Positions 60,588-64,000 of a stretch of DNA of 64,000 bases are shown piece by piece. Where the stretch lies: positions 1 to 64,000 of the forward strand of contig SVMG01000006.1 in NCBI GenBank assembly GCA_015067545.1, written 5' to 3'. The DNA comes from Oscillospiraceae bacterium (GTDB taxonomy: Bacteria > Bacillota > Clostridia > Oscillospirales > Oscillospiraceae). Made by a program: the position numbers and the translations under genes. Each line of letters begins with the position of its first letter. The first letter of the stretch is position 1. The notes below the pieces were generated by a model. That model was given only the letters and a program-made list of their open reading frames with translations, had not been told where the DNA came from and did not search any database.

Positions 60588-61001
60588 TTACACCTCGGCC
60601 TTTTCGTTATTATCCACACTGTTGCGGTACACCACAAAGCGCTGGAACAGGAATTCCGTGACCATGTTCAGAAGCATATTGATAAAGGTAACAATATACT
60701 CATTCCAAGCCAAGGTATCGGCCAGGTAATGCTCCAGCAAGGTGGACAGGGGCGTGAATACGCAGTAATAGAGCGCCACCAGCACCATTGCCCGGGTGAT
60801 ATTGCCCGTGGATTTGAAGGTGAACTTGCGGTTAAAGGTAAAGTTCCAGATGACCGACAGCACCAGGGCAATCAAATATGACAGCCAATAATCCAGCTGT
60901 ACCGACTCGTTCAGAAGCGCAAAGCTGCCCATCTGGATGATGCCGGCAGATGCGGAAAACAAAACAAATTTTACAGTACGCAGTAATTCTTTCTTATTCA
61001 T
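60588..61001 (-). CDS. GtrA family membrane protein
   Basis: A 137-residue four-span protein of the GtrA/DPMS type, thought to help move polyprenyl-phosphate-linked sugars across the membrane. Segments: LLRTVKFVLFSASAGIIQMG, YWLSYLIALVLSVIWNFTFN, the second containing the conserved WNF and followed by RKFTF. No glycosyltransferase gene is adjacent, which is unusual because these are often paired. Confidence 0.85.
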   Translation of the reverse strand: MNKKELLRTVKFVLFSASAGIIQMGSFALLNESVQLDYWLSYLIALVLSVIWNFTFNRKFTFKSTGNITRAMVLVALYYCVFTPLSTLLEHYLADTLAWNEYIVTFINMLLNMVTEFLFQRFVVYRNSVDNNEKAEV

Positions 61002-61014
61002 AAGTACCTCTTTA

Positions 61015-61046
61015 CAAAAACTGCCGCAGCGGGTGCTGCGGCAGTA
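61015..61046 (-). terminator. terminator of the acidic zinc-ribbon gene
   Basis: CTGCCGCAG-CACCCG-CTGCGGCAG followed by TTTTT on the minus strand. Confidence 0.85.
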
Positions 61047-61058
61047 TGTTTGTGATGA

Positions 61059-61514
61059 TTATTCGTCGTCCTCCAGAGAGAACTCCAGGGTCTCACCGCA
61101 GTTGGGGCAAGTCATGCTGCCCTTTTCCAGGGTTTCCTCGTCGAAGTCAATGATCTCGCCACAGGCGCACTCAACCTCGTAGATAGTGGAATCCTCGTCG
61201 CCAAAGTCAAAGCCTTCTTCGTCGAACTCATCCTCGTCATCGTCGAAGTCGTAGTCGTCATCATCTTCTTCATAGTCATCATAGTCGTCTTCGTCGTCCA
61301 TGATGAAATCCTCGATGGCGTCCAGATCCTCTTCGATCTCGTCCAGCTCGTCGGAGATTGCAATGGTGGTGTCCTCCACAGCTGTCAGCTTCTTGGTCAC
61401 ATCACCCAGCAGATCCACGATAGCCGCGATCATCTTGCCCTCGTCGGACTCGGTGTTCAGGTTCAGGCCATCCATCAGGCCCTTCAAATAAGCGGACTTT
61501 TCGGAAATGGTCAT
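61059..61514 (-). CDS. acidic zinc-ribbon protein, CD1247 N-terminal-domain type
   Basis: A 151-residue protein in three parts. A helical N-terminus (SEKSAYLKGLMDGLNLNT) resembles the CD1247 N-terminal domain of Clostridia. A central stretch of about 40 residues is almost all Asp/Glu with Tyr and Phe. A C-terminal zinc ribbon has CACG and CPNCGE, two Cys pairs. Conserved in Clostridia without known function; the fold suggests a nucleic-acid or transcription-associated role, which is inference. Adjacent to efp (27 bases). Confidence 0.82.
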   Translation of the reverse strand: MTISEKSAYLKGLMDGLNLNTESDEGKMIAAIVDLLGDVTKKLTAVEDTTIAISDELDEIEEDLDAIEDFIMDDEDDYDDYEEDDDDYDFDDDEDEFDEEGFDFGDEDSTIYEVECACGEIIDFDEETLEKGSMTCPNCGETLEFSLEDDE

Positions 61515-61541
61515 AGTAATTCTCCTTTCGGAAAATGAAAA

Positions 61542-62105
61542 TTAAGCCTTGGAACGGCCCAGGTACTCGCCGGTACGGGTGTCGATCTGGATCTTGTCGC
61601 CCTCGTTGATGAACAGGGGCACCTTGACCTCAGCGCCGGTCTCAACGGTAGCGGGCTTGGTCACGTTGGTAGCGGTGTTGCCTGCGAAGCCAGGCTCGGT
61701 CTCGGTAACGACCAGGTCAACGAAGTTGGGAACTTCAACGCCGAACACCTTGCCCTTGTAGCTCATGACGGTGCAAACGTCGTTCTCCTTGACGAACTTG
61801 AAGGAATCGTCCAGAACGCTGCCGTCCAGGGGCTCCATCTCGTAGGTCTCGGGGTCCATGAAGTAGTACAGACCGCCGTCGTTGTAGGAGTACTCCATCT
61901 TCTTTCTCTCAACGAAAGCAGTGGGGAACTTGGCAGAGGGGTTCAAGCTGGTTTCGGTCACGCCGCCGGTGATGACGTTTCTCATCTTAACGCGGACAAA
62001 AGCAGCACCCTTACCGGGCTTAACATGCTGGAACTCGACGACCTGCATAACCTTGCCGTCCAGCTCAAAGGTAACGCCGTTTCTAATATCGCCTGCAGAA
62101 ATCAT
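61542..62105 (-). CDS. efp: elongation factor P
   Basis: A 187-residue three-domain translation factor that relieves stalling at polyproline. The N-terminal KOW domain carries [19 protein letters not shown] with the tip loop at PGKG near 30-33, whose Lys is the site of modification when present. The middle and C-terminal OB domains end [16 protein letters not shown], the family signature. AGGAGGATATAATT precedes the ATG. Confidence 0.96.
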   Translation of the reverse strand: MISAGDIRNGVTFELDGKVMQVVEFQHVKPGKGAAFVRVKMRNVITGGVTETSLNPSAKFPTAFVERKKMEYSYNDGGLYYFMDPETYEMEPLDGSVLDDSFKFVKENDVCTVMSYKGKVFGVEVPNFVDLVVTETEPGFAGNTATNVTKPATVETGAEVKVPLFINEGDKIQIDTRTGEYLGRSKA

Positions 62106-62168
62106 AATTATATCCTCCTAAGACTGTCCCTTTCGGGATTTAATAAAATTACATATATTAACTAGTGT

Positions 62169-62197
62169 ATTCTAACCTAAAACCTCAGATTTTTCAA
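62169..62197 (-). promoter_or_regulatory. efp promoter
   Basis: TTGAAA (62192-62197), 17-base spacer, TAGAAT (62169-62174). Confidence 0.7.
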
Positions 62198-62226
62198 GGG
62201 GGAAAAGATACTTTTTTGAATAATAA

Positions 62227-62724
62227 TCATATTTTTCGCTTTTTTGCGGCGAAAATAAAGGGCAACTCCAGCACATGGCGTGCTTTTAACCAAAAATTGT
62301 GATTGTCGATGGCTTTCACAAGGATGGAAAAAACACCGCAGCCATTGGCCCCAAGGGTGTCCGTATAAATCTGATCACCCACCAGCGCGCAAACAGATGC
62401 GCCCAGATCATAGCGTGCAAGGCACTCCCGAATACCCTTGGAAAAAGGCTTTTTTGCGTGGGTGATGCAATCGATTCCGTACTTTGCGCAGAAAACCTTA
62501 ACGCGCTCCCGTTTGGAATTGGATACCACACACAGTTTGATATCCGATGCTTTCATCATTTCCAGCCATTGGCGCACTTCAGTCGTGGGCACATCCGTGG
62601 TATAAGGGACGATGGTATTGTCAAAATCCATCATCAGCAGGCGGATGCCTTGGCTATGCAGGTACTGGGGTGTTATTTGGGTCACATCCCGGGCAATGGC
62701 CTTGGGAAGCAAGGAAAAAGGCAT
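62227..62724 (-). CDS. YqeG-type HAD IIIA phosphatase
   Basis: A 165-residue HAD-superfamily protein. Motif I is LMMDFDNTIVPY near 29-40 (nucleophile Asp), motif II is VVSNSKRE near 65, the Lys of motif III lies in THAKKPFSKG and motif IV is LVGDQIYTDTLGAN. YqeG proteins dephosphorylate phosphatidylglycerol phosphate in some lineages (PGP phosphatase), but the Firmicute role is not settled. Confidence 0.9.
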   Translation of the reverse strand: MPFSLLPKAIARDVTQITPQYLHSQGIRLLMMDFDNTIVPYTTDVPTTEVRQWLEMMKASDIKLCVVSNSKRERVKVFCAKYGIDCITHAKKPFSKGIRECLARYDLGASVCALVGDQIYTDTLGANGCGVFSILVKAIDNHNFWLKARHVLELPFIFAAKKRKI

Positions 62725-62784
62725 ATCCGTCCCCTCCCTTTCATAGATTTAAGAAGATTATACCACGAAAGGAGGATTTTGTCC

Positions 62785-63468
62785 ATGGCTATTGCAATAC
62801 ACCTTGCCATAACAGCCGCGGAATTCTCCACCTGCGCTCAGTTACCGGAGCGTGTGGCATGGCTTGCCTGCCATTTTTCGTCCTCAGGGCCGGGCCTTTC
62901 CAATATTCCCAAATCGCTTCCTGCTCATTCATTGCTGATGGTGGACGACAGCACACCGTTTCAAAATCATGAGCCGGAGCACATTATTCGCCAATTACGC
63001 GAAGCGGTTTGTGCATTGGAGGCGCAGGCAGTCATCCTGGACTTTCAAAGACCCTATGATAAGGACGTGCAGAAATTCGTCTGCACGCTGCAAAAGGAGC
63101 TTTTCTGCCCGGTGGCTGCGCCGCCGGAATACGCCCAGGGAGATAGTCCTGTGTTTCTTCCTCCCTGCCCACTGAATAAGCCGCTCAAAAACCATCTTGC
63201 GCCGTATCAAGGCAGATCGGTATGGCTGGATATCTCCCCCCTGCCTGCAAAAATCACCGTCACGCCCAGGGGTAGTCATTACGAAGTCTTAAAAGATATC
63301 AGCAAGCTGCCCCACTGGGAGTCAAATCTTTACTGTCATTACAAAATAGATATTGAAGACGAGCGCATTGTTTTCACTCTTGTTCGCGATCTTGAGCGTT
63401 GGCTGACGGAAGCCGAAAAACTGGGTGTGTCCACAGCCATTGGGCTGTATCAGGAATTCAGAAAATGA
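62785..63468 (+). CDS. unknown protein
   Basis: A 227-residue soluble protein I do not recognise. AIAIHLAITAAEFSTCA opens the chain, SLLMVDDSTPFQNHEPEHI follows near 58, and AQAVILDFQRPYD near 88 looks like a barrel strand end. The C-terminal half includes SVWLDISPLPAKITVT and DERIVFTLVRDLERW. The pattern of strands ending in acidic residues suggests a TIM-barrel-like fold, but I would not assign activity. The ATG at 62785, after AAAGGAGGATTTTGTCC, is clear. Divergent from the YqeG gene. Confidence 0.7.
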   Translation: MAIAIHLAITAAEFSTCAQLPERVAWLACHFSSSGPGLSNIPKSLPAHSLLMVDDSTPFQNHEPEHIIRQLREAVCALEAQAVILDFQRPYDKDVQKFVCTLQKELFCPVAAPPEYAQGDSPVFLPPCPLNKPLKNHLAPYQGRSVWLDISPLPAKITVTPRGSHYEVLKDISKLPHWESNLYCHYKIDIEDERIVFTLVRDLERWLTEAEKLGVSTAIGLYQEFRK

Positions 63469-63497
63469 AAACCGCCTGTCTTTCGACAGGCGGTTTT
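63468..63497. terminator. terminator between the unknown gene and rpsU
   Basis: AAAACCGCCTGTC-TTTC-GACAGGCGGTTTT, starting in the stop codon of the upstream gene and serving both convergent units. Confidence 0.9.
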
Positions 63498-63521
63498 GTG
63501 AGCATAAAACAAAGAGGGATA

Positions 63522-63704
63522 TTAGTAGAACTTTCTCTTGTTCTTACGGGCAGCTTCAGACTTCTGCTTACGCTTCAGGCTGGGGCTGACATAATGCTCG
63601 CGCTTCTTAACCTCGGCAATAACGCCCTCCTTGGCACAGCTACGCTTGAAACGACGCAGAGCGCTCTCCAGAGTTTCGTTCTCCTTAACGCGAATTTCAG
63701 ACAT
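63522..63704 (-). CDS. rpsU: 30S ribosomal protein S21
   Basis: A 60-residue basic protein near the 16S rRNA 3' end. Recognised by [19 protein letters not shown] and the basic [16 protein letters not shown] tail. The ATG at 63704 follows GGAGGGAGGGAAAACC; the frame to 63728 runs through the ribosome binding site. Confidence 0.97.
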   Translation of the reverse strand: MSEIRVKENETLESALRRFKRSCAKEGVIAEVKKREHYVSPSLKRKQKSEAARKNKRKFY

Positions 63705-63774
63705 GGTTTTCCCTCCCTCCGATGGCATCCGGCTAGTTCCAGGATGCTTTCAGGGCCACTAATTGGCTTTACAT

Positions 63775-63803
63775 ATTATAAGCAAGTTAAGCACAAATGT
63801 CAA
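63775..63803 (-). promoter_or_regulatory. rpsU promoter
   Basis: TTGACA (63798-63803), 17-base spacer, TATAAT (63775-63780), full consensus. Confidence 0.85.
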
Positions 63804-63839
63804 GCAAGAAATTACAATTTTCCGTAAATCTTGCGAAAA

Positions 63840-64000
63840 TTACTTAACGATCAGGTTAACCAGCTTATTCTTGACCACGATGGTCTTGACGATATTGCCG
63901 CCGTTCTTCTGCAGGAATGCGGCAATTTTTTCATTGGCAAGCACATTCTGCACCACGGTATCGTTGTCCAAATCGGCTTCCATCTCCACAGTACCGCGCA
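63840..64000 (-). CDS. leuS: leucyl-tRNA synthetase, C-terminal end (partial)
   Basis: The last 53 codons of a gene that starts beyond the window. The product ends IVKTIVVKNKLVNLIVK, the distinctive closing strand of bacterial LeuRS, preceded by VVQNVLANEKIAAFL as in its C-terminal tRNA-binding domain. Stop TAA at 63840-63842. Confidence 0.85.
   Translation of the reverse strand, partial: RGTVEMEADLDNDTVVQNVLANEKIAAFLQKNGGNIVKTIVVKNKLVNLIVK

Noticed and set aside
61200..61310. Repetitive GAC/GAA-rich tract resembling a CRISPR or tandem repeat
   Set aside because: It encodes the acidic linker of the zinc-ribbon protein. The repeats are codon-scale, with no spacers.

Overview
The window looks like chromosomal core sequence of a low-to-moderate GC Gram-positive anaerobe of class Clostridia, most likely an Oscillospiraceae/Ruminococcaceae-type gut bacterium. 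The reasons are the SpoVD/FtsI-type PBP with PASTA domains, the mraZ-led division cluster, the MurE DNPR motif (meso-DAP wall), a complete coenzyme B12-dependent methylaspartate route of glutamate fermentation, a CD1247-type acidic zinc-ribbon protein, three YwaF/TMEM164-like membrane proteins, and strong AGGAGG ribosome binding sites behind sigma-A promoters. Genus is not resolved. I see no prophage, intact IS element, rRNA operon or CRISPR array.

Layout. 1-10.1 kb: Nudix hydrolase, a promoter-proximal small protein coupled to dinB, serine hydrolase, hotdog thioesterase, a YcxB-like protein, tmRNA (ssrA) with a possible attachment scar, an AT-richer unknown gene, cyclophilin, smpB, two overlapping YwaF-like proteins, a NahK-like kinase and a TSCPD protein. 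10.1-16.5 kb: the protein quality-control run tig-clpP-clpX-lon-engB (minus strand). 16.6-22.6 kb: rplS-lepB-rbgA-rnhB-yraN plus a dipeptidase, a degenerate threonine-synthase-like protein and a phosphoesterase.

22.6-35.8 kb is a catabolic island. On the minus strand are glmS-glmL-glmE-mal (glutamate mutase and methylaspartase), a GntR regulator, and citD-citE-citF plus a two-subunit class I hydratase (citramalate lyase and mesaconase). Divergently on the plus strand are citC, a P-loop/alanyl-tRNA-synthetase-SAD-like protein and a fused citXG. Together they can convert glutamate through methylaspartate, mesaconate and citramalate to acetate plus pyruvate, and also build and activate the lyase prosthetic group. 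Three minus-strand promoters there share GTTATA-type half-sites.

35.8-41.2 kb: a 38-residue peptide gene directly behind a large secreted protein, a lipoprotein, a third YwaF-like protein and a five-tRNA cluster (Val-Asp-Phe-Gly-Cys). 41.3-55.7 kb: hslO, a methyltransferase, ftsZ and the dcw cluster (mraZ-rsmH-ftsL-pbp-murE-murF-mraY-ftsW-murG-ftsQ), which lacks murD, murC and ftsA and is preceded by a clear MraZ box. 55.8-64 kb: a ClpC-type ATPase, ferredoxin, a TrmN6-like methyltransferase, rsmI, small membrane proteins, efp, a YqeG phosphatase, an unknown protein, rpsU and the 3' end of leuS.

The most unusual items are the SAD/P-loop protein in the citramalate-lyase locus, the short peptide next to the secreted protein, the FtsZ with an atypical tail in a cluster without ftsA, the PLP-site-less threonine-synthase relative, and a dispersed palindromic repeat with terminal inverted repeats.
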